Source of the DNA: an uncultured Anaerolineae bacterium
Lineage (GTDB): Bacteria; Chloroflexota; Anaerolineae; Anaerolineales; Villigracilaceae
Assembly (NCBI GenBank): GCA_903875215.1
Contig: CAIQVH010000017.1
Span: 1 to 64,000, forward strand
Direction: 5' to 3'
Length of the DNA: 64,000 nucleotides
Of the stretch, positions 53,427 through 63,098 are shown piece by piece. Positions within the stretch are counted from its first letter, which is position 1; every line of letters begins with the position of its first letter. The translations under genes were made by a program, and so were the position numbers. The notes beneath the pieces were generated by a model. That model did no database searches, was not told the origin of the DNA, and was given only the letters and a program-made list of their open reading frames with translations.

Positions 53427-56400
53427 ATGAAGACTGATCCCGCGCCCAAACAGCTTTTTGGCCGCATCATCCAGTATCTTGTGATGGCGTACCAGGCTGT
53501 GGTCTTCCTGGCAATGCTGGCCTTTCCACTGCTGGCGATCCAATTCTTCCAGCAGCCCTTTCTGGGGGTTTTTCTTGAGCACACCCTGGTTTCCAACGGT
53601 GTCGGGCCGGAGACATACTCTCCGGCCTGGGAACTTTATCATCAGCTGGATACCCTCGACCAGGAAAAATCCGGGTTTGGCTACCAGCTCATTTCCATCG
53701 CCTTTCTCGATGCCAACCAAAACCCGCTCCAAAGCCTGAAGCCCAAGAATTTCAGCGAGCTGGAAGCCTTTCTGGCTGATCATCAGCCGGGTGAACAGGT
53801 TCAGGTAACCTTCCGCAACGAAAACCCCGGCCCAAAATATGGCCAGGCAACCTCCTTCACGGTCAGCCTGGCAAAATTCCCAGCTTCAGACCAAATCCGT
53901 TTTTTCATTTTGCCATACCTGGTGGCGCTGGTCTATTTCTTCGTCAGCCTGTGGATTTTTGGAATCCGGCGGACGGAATCAGCCGGGCGCGCCTTTTCGC
54001 TTTTTGCCAGCTCCATCGCGCTGGTCACCGCCGGGCTGCTGAATCTCTATACCACCAATCTGCCCCTGCTCACCTATTTGTGGATTTTAGCCGTGGCGCT
54101 GGTGGGAGGCGCCTTGTTCCATCTCGGGTTGGTCTTTCCCCAGGAAGCGCGCATCATGCTGCGCTACCCATTTTTACGCCTGCCGGGATATTTGCTCGCC
54201 CTGGGCCTGACCCTATTCCAGTTTGCTTCCCTGTTTGACTTCACCCGCCCGGTTTACTACGCCCTGACCTGGAAATTGAGCTACCTGTATGCCGCGCTGG
54301 CAACGCTTTTCTTCGTCGCGATGACGCTCTATCGCTTTCTACGCTCATCCTCGCCGGTGGTACGCCAACAGGCGCGCACCATCCTGCTCGGCGCGCTGAC
54401 CGGGTTCGGTTACATCACCATCTGGATGCTGCTGACCTCGCTCTACACGATGAACTTCAACCCTTACCTGGGGTTCCTGCCGCTGACGATTTTCCCAGCC
54501 ACCACCGGCTATACGGTGTTACGCTACCGGCTGATGCGTACCGATTACCTGGTCAGCCGCACTGTGCTTTACACTCTGCTGATTCTGCTGACGCTGGCCG
54601 GATATATCCTGCTGGCCTTCGGCTTCAGCCTGGTTTTTGGAACGTTGATCAACCCTGCCAACCCCCTGCTGATCGCCCTGACGGTCATCCTGGCAGCCTT
54701 TGTGCTCAACCCGGTGCGCGCCTATTTACAGCAAACCATCGACGCCATCTTTTTCCGCGGCGAGAAGGTACATCAACAACAGCTGGGCGCTTTCACCCGC
54801 AGCCTGGCTCGCGCCGTGACATTGAGCGACATTTTGCGCATCTTGCGCGAACAAATTACAAACAGCCTGCTGCCCAATCAGCTGCACATATTCATCTACA
54901 ACCCACTTTCTGAACAATATTTCGCCACACCCGACGAAGCCGGCCACCTCACCAGCGACATCCGCTTTGAAGCCGGCAGCCCGCTGCCGCTGGCCTTGCG
55001 CCGCGAACAAGTGCCCATCTTCATATCTGAAAATCGCTTTACAGAGGCTCTGCAGCCAGATCGAGGCCGCCTGGCGCTGCTCGCCACCCAACTGTTCATT
55101 CCCCTGGCAGGGCGTGAACGCCTGATTGGCTGGATTGCACTCGGCGAGCGGCTCTCTGGTGAAGCCTACGCCCATCATGATATCGCCTTCCTCGAAACAC
55201 TGGGCAGCCAATCAGCCGTGGCGCTTGAGCGCGCCCAGGTGCTGACAAACATGGAACGCCGGGTCGGCGAGATGAATGCGCTGGCCCGCGTGGCCCAGGG
55301 CATCAACATCACGCTCAATTTTGATGACATCCTGGAATTGATCTACGCCCAGACCGCCCAAATCATGTCACTGACCGATCTGCATATCACCCTGCACAAC
55401 AAGACCGGCCAATATTTTTACCACGCGTTCTGCCTCGAAGCGGACGAACGGCTTTCAGCCAAAGAAAACAGCCCGCTGCCACCCAAAACCGCCCTCGAGC
55501 AGGAAGTCATCCAGTTGCGGCGCGTCATTCTCGCCCAGGATTTCCCCAGTCAATGCCAGGCGATGGGCCTCACCTCGCCGGTCAAAGGATTGTTTGCCTG
55601 GCTGGGCGTCCCGCTTAACACCGGCGCAGAAACCATCGGCGCTTTGAGTATTGCCTCGCGTGACCCGGCGATTTCCTACACCAACGCCCAGGCGGAACTG
55701 CTGCAATCCATCGCCGACCAGGCCGCAGGCGCGATTGTCAAATCGCGGCTGCTACAAGAGACGGAACGCCGCGCCCAACAGCTGGCCACTCTGAACGTCA
55801 TCACCCGCCAGCTTACTTCAACGATGGAAATCGAACCCCTGCTGCACAACATCCTCGAAAACGCCGTCAACATTCTCAATGCCGAAACAGGCAGTCTCTT
55901 CCTCGTCGACGAGCAAACCGACGAACTGGTGTTCAGGGTGACAGTCGGCCCGGTCGCCCGCAACCTGGTCGGCCAGCGCCTGCCTGCCGGCAGCGGGGTG
56001 GTCGGAGATGCGGTCAACCGGCGCACACCGATCATTGTCAACGACGTGGCCACCACCACCACCTGGAGCCCGGCACAGGACAAGCAGACCGGGTTTGTCA
56101 CCCGCTCCATCCTGGCCGTCCCGATGGAAGTCAAGGACAAAATCATTGGCGTAATTGAGATCATCAACAAAAAAGATGGCAGCCCCTTCACTGAAGACGA
56201 CCAGAACCTGCTGGCCGCCTTTGGCGGGCAGGCTGCCGTCGCATTTGAGAACGCCCGGCTGTTCACCCTCACCGACCAGGAACTGGCCGCCCGCGTCGAA
56301 GAACTCTCAGTCATGCAACGCATTGATCGTGAACTGAACGCCAGCCTGGAAGTCAGCCGCACCATGCGCATCACGCTCGAATGGGCGCTGCGCCAATCAG

Positions 56401-57503
56401 GCGCAGAAGCCGGCCTGATCGGGTTTGTCCAGCCGATAGGAGTGCAGGTAATGGCCTCACAGGGCTACAAGGATGAAATCACCCCATTCCAGGAGCACCC
56501 CATCCCGCTCGAACATGCCGCCCTGCGCGAACCAATCGCCTCCGGTCAATTACAGCAGCTCTCGCTCGAAACCGCCAACCCGGGCCGGATCTTCTTAAAG
56601 CACGGACACAGCCAGATGGTCCTGCCCATCCGGCGCGAATCCCGGTCAATTGGGCTGCTCCTGCTGGAAAGCACCCACCCCGCAGCCTTTGCCGCCGATT
56701 CTATCAACTTTATCAGCCGCCTGGCCGATCATGCCGCCATCGCCATTTCCAACGCCCAGTTGTATGACGAAGTCCAGCAGGCCAACATCGCCAAAAGCGA
56801 ATTCGTCTCTTTCGTTGCGCACGAACTCAAAAACCCGATGACCTCCATCAAGGGCTATTCCGAACTGCTCGCTGCCGGCGCAGTCGGCCAGATCACCGAC
56901 ATGCAGGCAAATTTCCTTGGCACCATCCGCTCCAATATCGAGCGCATGAAAACCATCGTCGAAGATTTAAACGACAATTCCAAGATCGAAGCCGGCCGGA
57001 TGCGGCTGGACTTCAAAGCCGTCGAAATCCCCGCCGTAATCGAAAATGTTATCCGCTCCACCCGGCGGCAAATCGAAGAAAAGAAACAGACCATCGAGAT
57101 CACCCTGGGCGAAGACCTGCCCCCCGTTTGGGCCGACCGCACGCGCATCGAACAGATCCTGGTCAACCTGATCAGCAACGCCCACAAATACACCCCGGAA
57201 GGCGGGCATATCACCGTCAGCGCCAGCCGGGCAGAAAATGAATGGGATCCGCAGGGTGCGGCAGCAGTTGTCCATCTCTCGGTGCGCGACAATGGCATCG
57301 GTCTCGCTCCCGAAGATCAACGCCGGGTCTTTCAGAAATTCTTCCGCTCGGAAGATGATCAGGCGCGAAAATCACCCGGCACCGGCCTGGGGCTGAACAT
57401 CACCAAGAGCCTGATCGAAATGCAGGGCGGAAAAATCTGGTTTGAAACCGAGTTCCGCCAGGGAACCGTCTTCCACTTCACCATTCCGGTTTCGGAGAAC
57501 TAA
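53427..57503 (+). CDS. Multi-TM, four-GAF sensor histidine kinase
   Basis: A 1358-aa sensor kinase. A TM helix (about 18-42) is followed by a PDZ-like extracytoplasmic domain (45-150), then about eight further helices (160-450). Four GAF domains lie at about 470-600, 630-770, 795-945 and 965-1110. HisKA has His1132 in SFVAHELKNPM, and HATPase has NLISNAHKY, RDNGIGLAPEDQ and GTGLGLN. No receiver domain, and no response regulator is adjacent; the next gene is a FIST sensor protein. It starts 23 nt after gyrB, with AGGGGAG upstream. Confidence 0.9.
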   Translation: MKTDPAPKQLFGRIIQYLVMAYQAVVFLAMLAFPLLAIQFFQQPFLGVFLEHTLVSNGVGPETYSPAWELYHQLDTLDQEKSGFGYQLISIAFLDANQNPLQSLKPKNFSELEAFLADHQPGEQVQVTFRNENPGPKYGQATSFTVSLAKFPASDQIRFFILPYLVALVYFFVSLWIFGIRRTESAGRAFSLFASSIALVTAGLLNLYTTNLPLLTYLWILAVALVGGALFHLGLVFPQEARIMLRYPFLRLPGYLLALGLTLFQFASLFDFTRPVYYALTWKLSYLYAALATLFFVAMTLYRFLRSSSPVVRQQARTILLGALTGFGYITIWMLLTSLYTMNFNPYLGFLPLTIFPATTGYTVLRYRLMRTDYLVSRTVLYTLLILLTLAGYILLAFGFSLVFGTLINPANPLLIALTVILAAFVLNPVRAYLQQTIDAIFFRGEKVHQQQLGAFTRSLARAVTLSDILRILREQITNSLLPNQLHIFIYNPLSEQYFATPDEAGHLTSDIRFEAGSPLPLALRREQVPIFISENRFTEALQPDRGRLALLATQLFIPLAGRERLIGWIALGERLSGEAYAHHDIAFLETLGSQSAVALERAQVLTNMERRVGEMNALARVAQGINITLNFDDILELIYAQTAQIMSLTDLHITLHNKTGQYFYHAFCLEADERLSAKENSPLPPKTALEQEVIQLRRVILAQDFPSQCQAMGLTSPVKGLFAWLGVPLNTGAETIGALSIASRDPAISYTNAQAELLQSIADQAAGAIVKSRLLQETERRAQQLATLNVITRQLTSTMEIEPLLHNILENAVNILNAETGSLFLVDEQTDELVFRVTVGPVARNLVGQRLPAGSGVVGDAVNRRTPIIVNDVATTTTWSPAQDKQTGFVTRSILAVPMEVKDKIIGVIEIINKKDGSPFTEDDQNLLAAFGGQAAVAFENARLFTLTDQELAARVEELSVMQRIDRELNASLEVSRTMRITLEWALRQSGAEAGLIGFVQPIGVQVMASQGYKDEITPFQEHPIPLEHAALREPIASGQLQQLSLETANPGRIFLKHGHSQMVLPIRRESRSIGLLLLESTHPAAFAADSINFISRLADHAAIAISNAQLYDEVQQANIAKSEFVSFVAHELKNPMTSIKGYSELLAAGAVGQITDMQANFLGTIRSNIERMKTIVEDLNDNSKIEAGRMRLDFKAVEIPAVIENVIRSTRRQIEEKKQTIEITLGEDLPPVWADRTRIEQILVNLISNAHKYTPEGGHITVSASRAENEWDPQGAAAVVHLSVRDNGIGLAPEDQRRVFQKFFRSEDDQARKSPGTGLGLNITKSLIEMQGGKIWFETEFRQGTVFHFTIPVSEN

Positions 57504-57514
57504 AAGGAACCACG

Positions 57515-58684
57515 ATGACCCTTCTGGCCGCTGTTGGAGAAGCACATGCGCAGGATCCGCGCGAGGCCGGGCTGCAGGCTGCGCACCAGGCACTCAACCG
57601 GCTGGGCAGTGCCGCCCCGGTTTTTGGTATTGTCATTGCCCAGCACCGCTACGATGCCCAACAGCTCGTCAGCGGCATCTCCAGCCTGCTGGTGAACGTG
57701 CCCCTGCTCGGATTGAGCACCTTTGCCGGCCTGACTGGCAAAGGCACCCGCTTCCACACTGTCATTGTCGCCCTGCTGGCCGGCGAAGGACTGCATGCCG
57801 AAACCCACTGGTTTCCGGCTTACAGTCAATCCAGCGCCGAGATGGCCACACGAATCATGGAATTACTGGGCTATGAACAACGCCCGCTCGAGCAGGTGCT
57901 GGTCTTTGCCGACGGCCTGAACGGCAACCCGGAAGAATTCTGCGCCGGTCTGCCTGCAGAGTTGCCGGTGGCAGGCGCACTGGCCAGTGGCAACCTGCAA
58001 AGCTCCAACAGCTTCCAGATCGCCAGCGCGCAAACCGGGCGCGGAGCCCTGGGCGCCGCATTCTTACGCGGCAATCTCAAGATCGGCGTGGGATACGGGC
58101 ACGGCTGGCAGCCAGTCGGCGGTCATTTTCGCGTCACCCGCGCGCGCGGATTCTGGCTCCGCACCCTGGACGGGCACCCCGCCTCCGAATCCTACGCCCA
58201 GATGTTTGGAAAACCAGCCCGCGAATGGGCTTTCCCGCCCCTGAACTACATGACCCGCATCTACCCACTGGGATTTGAGCAGGAAAACTCGCCCAAAATG
58301 GTGGTGCGCGCCCCCATGCGCGTCGAAGCGGATGGCAGCTTTCGCCTGAACGTAGCCCTGCGAGACGGCAGCGACGCCTACCTGATGATCGGCAGCCCGG
58401 CCGATTGCCAGCGCGCCGCATTGGAAGCCGCACAACAAGCCCTGCTCAACCTTGGCAATTCAAAGCCTGCCTTTGTACTCGTGCTCGTAGATGTAGCCTG
58501 GCACATGCTCATGCAATCTCACATGGACACACTGCTAAAAACCCTGCAAGGCGTAATCGGCGCCGAGGTTCCGCTGGCCGGCGGCTACACTCTCGGACAG
58601 ATCGTCCCTGCCAGCGGTCAGGAAACCCACCCACAATTCCTCAACCAACACATCCTGGTGATCGCCTTCGGCGAAAAACACTGA
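57515..58684 (+). CDS. FIST domain sensory protein
   Basis: A 389-aa cytosolic FIST-N/FIST-C protein. N-terminal half (VFGIVIAQHRYDAQQL, PLLGLSTFAGL, GRGALGAAFLRG) and C-terminal (YPLGFEQENSPKMVVRAP, VPLAGGYTLGQI) fit the F-box/intracellular signal transduction domain, often found next to or fused to histidine kinases. It follows the 1358-aa kinase by 11 nt with an AAGGAA site. It probably senses a small ligand for the kinase; inference. Confidence 0.85.
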   Translation: MTLLAAVGEAHAQDPREAGLQAAHQALNRLGSAAPVFGIVIAQHRYDAQQLVSGISSLLVNVPLLGLSTFAGLTGKGTRFHTVIVALLAGEGLHAETHWFPAYSQSSAEMATRIMELLGYEQRPLEQVLVFADGLNGNPEEFCAGLPAELPVAGALASGNLQSSNSFQIASAQTGRGALGAAFLRGNLKIGVGYGHGWQPVGGHFRVTRARGFWLRTLDGHPASESYAQMFGKPAREWAFPPLNYMTRIYPLGFEQENSPKMVVRAPMRVEADGSFRLNVALRDGSDAYLMIGSPADCQRAALEAAQQALLNLGNSKPAFVLVLVDVAWHMLMQSHMDTLLKTLQGVIGAEVPLAGGYTLGQIVPASGQETHPQFLNQHILVIAFGEKH

Positions 58685-58718
58685 ACAACTCCGGCCCCTC
58701 ACCAGAAATCCTCGCTCG

Positions 58719-59600
58719 ATGAACAACCTGCGCCACCTGACAGAAATCAACCTCGCAGACCTGGTTGCCTCCTTTGGCTGGCAAAACTCCCCGGTGCTGG
58801 CCTCCGTTTTACAGGCAGTTTTCCACGCCCCGGCGCAAAAATTTGCCCGAAAAATGCTCGCCTTCGACGCGCAAGTCGCCACCCGCGGATTATCCCCCGC
58901 TGCCCAGGAACTATTCCACCAATTTGCCCACTCCCTGAAAATCACCGGCGCCGAACACATCCCCGCCAGCGGCCCGGCACTGTTTCTCTCCAACCATCCC
59001 GGCATGGTGGATACCCTGGCACTTTTCATCGCCATCCGGCGCCCCGATCTGCATATCATCGCCATCGAACGACCCTTTCTCCAGGCCCTCCCGCACACCA
59101 GCTCCCACCTGTTCTTTATCAGCGACGATCCAGCCCGCCGCATGGCAGCCGTGCGCCTGGCCAGTACCCATCTGAAACAGGGCGGCGCCGCCCTGACCTT
59201 TCCCGCCGGGAAAATCGAACCAGACCCGGCCGTCTACCCCGGCGCGCGCGCGGCCCTGGACGGTTGGAGCGCCTCTGCCAGCCTCTTCGCACGTCTCGCC
59301 CCGCAAACCCAAATCATCCCCACCCTGGTCAGTGGCGTGCTGTGGGACAGGGCCGTCCGTCACCCGCTGACCCGGCTCAAGGCCGGGCGCGAAGAGCGGG
59401 AACGGCTGGGCGCCGCCCTGCAACTGCTGGCCCACATCCAGCTCGAAAAACGCCCCCTGCGCGTCCATGTCCAGTTCGCCCCACCGCTGACCCCGGACGA
59501 AATAGGCGCACCACAGGCGGAAACCCTCCACGCCGGGATCCTCCAACGCATGCGCACCCTGCTCGATGAGTTTGACGCGTCACAGTCGGAGACGCGCTAA
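58719..59600 (+). CDS. PlsC-like 1-acyl-glycerol-3-phosphate acyltransferase
   Basis: A 293-aa lysophospholipid acyltransferase-fold protein. The catalytic motif is ALFLSNHPGMVDTL (H-x4-D) at about residues 88-101, a second motif is LTFPAGKIEPD, with the Gly-Lys in the place of the usual FPEGT. Acyl acceptor unknown. Its stop overlaps the next start (TAATG), so translation is coupled to the flippase-like gene. Confidence 0.82.
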   Translation: MNNLRHLTEINLADLVASFGWQNSPVLASVLQAVFHAPAQKFARKMLAFDAQVATRGLSPAAQELFHQFAHSLKITGAEHIPASGPALFLSNHPGMVDTLALFIAIRRPDLHIIAIERPFLQALPHTSSHLFFISDDPARRMAAVRLASTHLKQGGAALTFPAGKIEPDPAVYPGARAALDGWSASASLFARLAPQTQIIPTLVSGVLWDRAVRHPLTRLKAGREERERLGAALQLLAHIQLEKRPLRVHVQFAPPLTPDEIGAPQAETLHAGILQRMRTLLDEFDASQSETR

Positions 59601-60574
59601 TGAAACGCTGGAGCCTGCGCGCGCTGGCGTTGCTGACGCTAGCCGGTCTGTTGTTTTGGGCGCTGCGCCATGCCCCCCTGCCCGAAATCTGGGTTGCCGT
59701 GCGCAGATTGCAAAGCTGGCAGATCACCGCGCTGTTGGGCATGAACGCCCTATCCTACCTGCTCTTCACGCTGCGCTGGTGGACCATCGTTCAGGCGGAA
59801 AACCGGAAGATTTCTTTTTGGCCTCTGCTGCGCGTGCGCGTGGCTGTCTTCGGGGTGAGTTACTTCACCTTTGGCCCGCAAGTTGGCGGCGAGGCGCTGC
59901 AGGTGCTGGTGCTGCGCCGCGCCTACGGCCTGACCTACACCCACGCTACCGCCAGCGTTCTGATGGATAAATTGCTCGAGTTCCTGATCAATTTTCTGCT
60001 TTTAGCGCTCGGGCTGGCCGCAGTGCTGCAGCATGGAGTCCTGCTCGAAAATGGGATGCAGCGCACGGGGAGTCTATTCCTGCTGACAGTGCTCGTTGCC
60101 TGGCCGCCCTGTCACCTGATCCTGCTCCAGCAACGCCGCCACCCGCTGACCCTGGCACTTCGTGCCCTGCCGTGGGTGCCTCAGTCTTCGCGGCCACTGC
60201 GCTTCATCCGCGCCGCCGAAAATCTGGCCGGGAGATTTTGCCGGCGTCACCCGCGCCGTTTGCTGGCAGCGCTGGCTTTTTCTGGGCTGGCCGGCGCCGG
60301 TCTGCTGCTGGATTACTGGCTGCTGGCTGGTTTTTTACAGCTGCCGCTTTCTTTTTGGGAAGCCATAGCCGGCTGGTGGATGGGTTGGTTGGCGCTGTTA
60401 CTGCCATTGCCGGGCGGGTTGGGAGCCATGGAGGCCAGCCAGGTCTTTGCGCTCAGCCAGTTTGGGTTTGGCGCCGCCTCAGCACTGAGTGTGGCGCTTG
60501 TCATGCGCGGACGCGATCTGCTCGTTGGCGGGCTGGGCCTGCTGCTGGCCGCACTGGATACATCCCTGAAGTAA
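59600..60574 (+). CDS. UPF0104/lysylphosphatidylglycerol synthase TM-like protein
   Basis: A 324-aa integral membrane protein of the LPG synthase TM (UPF0104/AglD) family, with about eight helices. Family segments are ALSYLLFTLRWWTIV, TFGPQVGGEALQVLVLRR, ASVLMDKLLEFLI and LLPLPGGLGAMEASQV. Such proteins flip or modify polar lipids. Coupled to the acyltransferase upstream, it may act in lipid or glycolipid assembly. Confidence 0.87.
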   Translation: MKRWSLRALALLTLAGLLFWALRHAPLPEIWVAVRRLQSWQITALLGMNALSYLLFTLRWWTIVQAENRKISFWPLLRVRVAVFGVSYFTFGPQVGGEALQVLVLRRAYGLTYTHATASVLMDKLLEFLINFLLLALGLAAVLQHGVLLENGMQRTGSLFLLTVLVAWPPCHLILLQQRRHPLTLALRALPWVPQSSRPLRFIRAAENLAGRFCRRHPRRLLAALAFSGLAGAGLLLDYWLLAGFLQLPLSFWEAIAGWWMGWLALLLPLPGGLGAMEASQVFALSQFGFGAASALSVALVMRGRDLLVGGLGLLLAALDTSLK

Positions 60575-60641
60575 AACCACACTGCTGAAGCGGCCACCCC
60601 GCTTTGGTCACAAAACCGCACTGATTCACCCGGTTTGACGG

Positions 60642-60647
60642 TAAAAT
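60642..60647 (+). promoter_or_regulatory. -10 box of MDR gene, leaderless
   Basis: TAAAAT ends 6 nt before the ATG at 60654 with no Shine-Dalgarno. It opens the four-gene cluster. Confidence 0.5.
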
Positions 60648-60653
60648 CCTGCC

Positions 60654-61676
60654 ATGGCCTGCACCGCTTCAACCTTGTTATTCACCGCCCCCCGCCAGGT
60701 AGAACTGCGCGAAACGCCCCTGTCCCCGCCCGGCCCGGGACAAGTTCAAGTCGAAACCCTTTGCTCGGCCATCAGTCCCGGCAGTGAAATGCTGGTCTAT
60801 CGCGGCCAGTGCCCTCCCATTGCCGATGAACATGATTCACTCAGCAGCGGTCTCGTCTACCCGGCTGCCTATGGCTATGCCTGTGTGGGCCGGGTGACCA
60901 CTTTGGGCCGGCAGGTCAACCGCGAATGGAAGAATCGGCTGGTGTTTGCCTTCCAGCCGCACACCTCTCGATTCAATGCCGCTCCCCAGGCCCTGCTCCC
61001 CATTCCCGGCAATCTCTCCGCTGAATCTGCCGCCTTCCTCCCCAACATGGAAACCGCCGTTAACCTGGCGCAGGATGCCGCGCCGCTGCTCGGCGAACGC
61101 GTCCTGGTACTGGGACAGGGCGTCGTCGGCCTGCTGCTCACCGCCCTGTTGCGTGAATTTCCGCTCGAAACCCTGCTCACCGTGGAAGCCTGGCCCGCCC
61201 GCCGCGCCGCCTCCCTGGCGCTGGGCGTCAGCGCCAGCCTGGACGCAACTTCACCGGGGCTGGAAGCCGCCCTGCGCACCTGGCTGCCCTCCGGCGCCGA
61301 CCTGACCTGCGAAGTCAGCGGCGCGCCGCAGGCCCTCAACACAGCCCTGCATCACACCACTTTCAGCGGACGGATCGTCATCGGCTCGTGGTATGGCGAA
61401 AAGCGCGCCGAACTCGACCTGGGCGGCAGTTTCCATCGCAGCCGCATCCGGCTGATCGCTTCGCAGGTCAGCACGCTCAACCCCGAGCTTTCGGCCCGCT
61501 GGGATAAATCCCGCCGCTTCGGGGTGGCCTGGAACGCCATCGCCAGGGTCCAGCCCGAAAAGTGGATCACGCACCGTTTCCCGCTCAGCCAGGCCGCAGA
61601 GGCCTATCGCCTGCTCGATCAACATCCCAATGACTGCCTGCAAATTCTCCTGGAGCATCCACCATGTACCGACTAG
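60654..61676 (+). CDS. Zinc-type medium-chain dehydrogenase/reductase
   Basis: A 340-aa MDR-family oxidoreductase of the alcohol dehydrogenase superfamily. The N-terminal part has CSAISPGSEMLVYRG and the Rossmann loop VLVLGQGVVGLLL. The structural-zinc Cys cluster of classical ADHs is absent and the catalytic-zinc ligands are only partly seen, so it may be zinc-free. First gene of the cluster with PTPS, GT4 and methyltransferase; it overlaps the PTPS gene by 13 nt. Confidence 0.83.
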   Translation: MACTASTLLFTAPRQVELRETPLSPPGPGQVQVETLCSAISPGSEMLVYRGQCPPIADEHDSLSSGLVYPAAYGYACVGRVTTLGRQVNREWKNRLVFAFQPHTSRFNAAPQALLPIPGNLSAESAAFLPNMETAVNLAQDAAPLLGERVLVLGQGVVGLLLTALLREFPLETLLTVEAWPARRAASLALGVSASLDATSPGLEAALRTWLPSGADLTCEVSGAPQALNTALHHTTFSGRIVIGSWYGEKRAELDLGGSFHRSRIRLIASQVSTLNPELSARWDKSRRFGVAWNAIARVQPEKWITHRFPLSQAAEAYRLLDQHPNDCLQILLEHPPCTD

Positions 61677-62050
61677 CCCTCCGCCGCGATTTCATCGCCC
61701 GCCACTTCCTGATCGGGGGTGACTGGGGCCCCGAAAACTTCCCCAACTCGCATCACTACGTGCTCGAACTGCAGCTGGCCGGAACCAGTCTCGATCAACA
61801 CGGCTACCTCGTCGACCTGGTCGAGGTTGAAAGCCATCTCGAAGCCGTAGCCGGGTATTACCGCGAGAAAATGCTCAATGACCTGCCGGAATTTGCCGGG
61901 TTGAATCCATCCATCGAACACTTCGCGCGAATTTTATGCCTCAGCTTCCACGAACGCCTGCCAGCCGCCAACCTGAGCGAAATCCGGGTTGTCTTGTGGG
62001 AAAACGAATCCGCCTGGGTTTCTTATTCCATCCCACGCCAGGTAAAATGA
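61664..62050 (+). CDS. 6-pyruvoyl-tetrahydropterin synthase-like protein
   Basis: A 128-aa PTPS/QueD-fold protein. His in IARHFL corresponds to the first zinc ligand, NSHHYVLEL to the second (usual H-x-H-x-Y), though the first His of that pair is Asn here. The usual Cys is replaced by Glu (PENF), as in PTPS-III. The ending IRVVLWENESAWVSY has the conserved Glu. Substrate likely a reduced pterin or a related compound. It overlaps both neighbours. Confidence 0.82.
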   Translation: MYRLALRRDFIARHFLIGGDWGPENFPNSHHYVLELQLAGTSLDQHGYLVDLVEVESHLEAVAGYYREKMLNDLPEFAGLNPSIEHFARILCLSFHERLPAANLSEIRVVLWENESAWVSYSIPRQVK

Positions 62051-63096
62051 AAATCGGCCTGATCCTGTATGGATCGCTTGCCACCCTGAGCGGCGGCTAC
62101 CTGTATGATCGCCGGCTGGTGGAATCGCTCCGCGCCCAGGGCGATACGGTTGAAATCATCTCCCTGCCGTGGAGAAATTACGCCGCGCACCTGGGTGACA
62201 ACCTCACCTTCCGCCTGCCCGCCGGCTTCGATCTGCTCATCCAGGATGAATTGAATCACCCATCCCTAATTAGCGCCAACCTGGGCCGTTATCCTGGCCC
62301 AGTCATCAGCCTGGTGCATCATCTGCGCTGTTCAGAACAACGCCCCCACTGGCAGAACCAACTCTACCGCCTGGTCGAAACCCGCTACCTGCGCAGTGTG
62401 GATGGCTTCCTGTTCAACTCGCAAACCACCCGCCGCGTCGTCACCGGGCTGATCGGCTCAAGCCAGCCTGCTCTCGTCGCCTACCCGCCCACCGACCGCT
62501 TCGACCCCGGCCTGACCGGCCCGCAAGTGACCGACCGCGCCCAAAACGGCCCCCTGCGTCTGCTTTTTCTCGGCAACCTGATTCCGCGCAAAGGCCTGCA
62601 CACCCTGCTCGAAGCCCTCACCCGCCTGCCCGCCACCGACCTGCGCCTCGAAATCGTCGGCGCGCCAACCAGTGACCCCGTTTACGCACGCGCCATGCAA
62701 GCCCGCGCCGCCCAACCCGACCTGGCCGGACGCGTCACCTTCCACGGCGCCCTGGATAATGAACCCCTGCGCACCCAATTGCGCCAGGCCCACCTGCTCG
62801 TCGTCCCCTCCTCCTATGAAGGCTTCGGCATCGTCTACCTGGAAGGAATGGCCTTCGGCCTGCCCGCCATTGGCACCAGCGCCGGGGCCGCCCCCGAAAT
62901 TGTGCGCCACAACGAAACCGGCTTCCTGATTCCTCCCGGCGACGCCCCCGCCCTGGCCGCACACCTGGCCGCCCTGGCCGCCGACCGCAACCGCCTGGCG
63001 CGCATGTCGCTCGCCGCCCTGCAGCGCTACCAGCAGCAGCCCAAATGGGCCCAAACCGCCGCCGAAATCCGCCAATTCCTGCTCAGCCAGCTCTAA
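62047..63096 (+). CDS. GT4-family glycosyltransferase
   Basis: A 349-aa GT-B glycosyltransferase. N-terminal [15 protein letters not shown] and the C-terminal [19 protein letters not shown], the acceptor-donor region, and the E-x7-E motif [15 protein letters not shown] are intact. It transfers a sugar from a nucleotide donor to an unknown acceptor. Its ATG overlaps the PTPS stop (ATGA). Confidence 0.88.
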   Translation: MKIGLILYGSLATLSGGYLYDRRLVESLRAQGDTVEIISLPWRNYAAHLGDNLTFRLPAGFDLLIQDELNHPSLISANLGRYPGPVISLVHHLRCSEQRPHWQNQLYRLVETRYLRSVDGFLFNSQTTRRVVTGLIGSSQPALVAYPPTDRFDPGLTGPQVTDRAQNGPLRLLFLGNLIPRKGLHTLLEALTRLPATDLRLEIVGAPTSDPVYARAMQARAAQPDLAGRVTFHGALDNEPLRTQLRQAHLLVVPSSYEGFGIVYLEGMAFGLPAIGTSAGAAPEIVRHNETGFLIPPGDAPALAAHLAALAADRNRLARMSLAALQRYQQQPKWAQTAAEIRQFLLSQL

Positions 63097-63098
63097 AC

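Noticed and set aside
62042-62047. TAAAAT just before the glycosyltransferase ATG
   Set aside because: It overlaps the stop codon and the ATG itself, leaving no room for a start point; the genes are coupled by ATGA instead.
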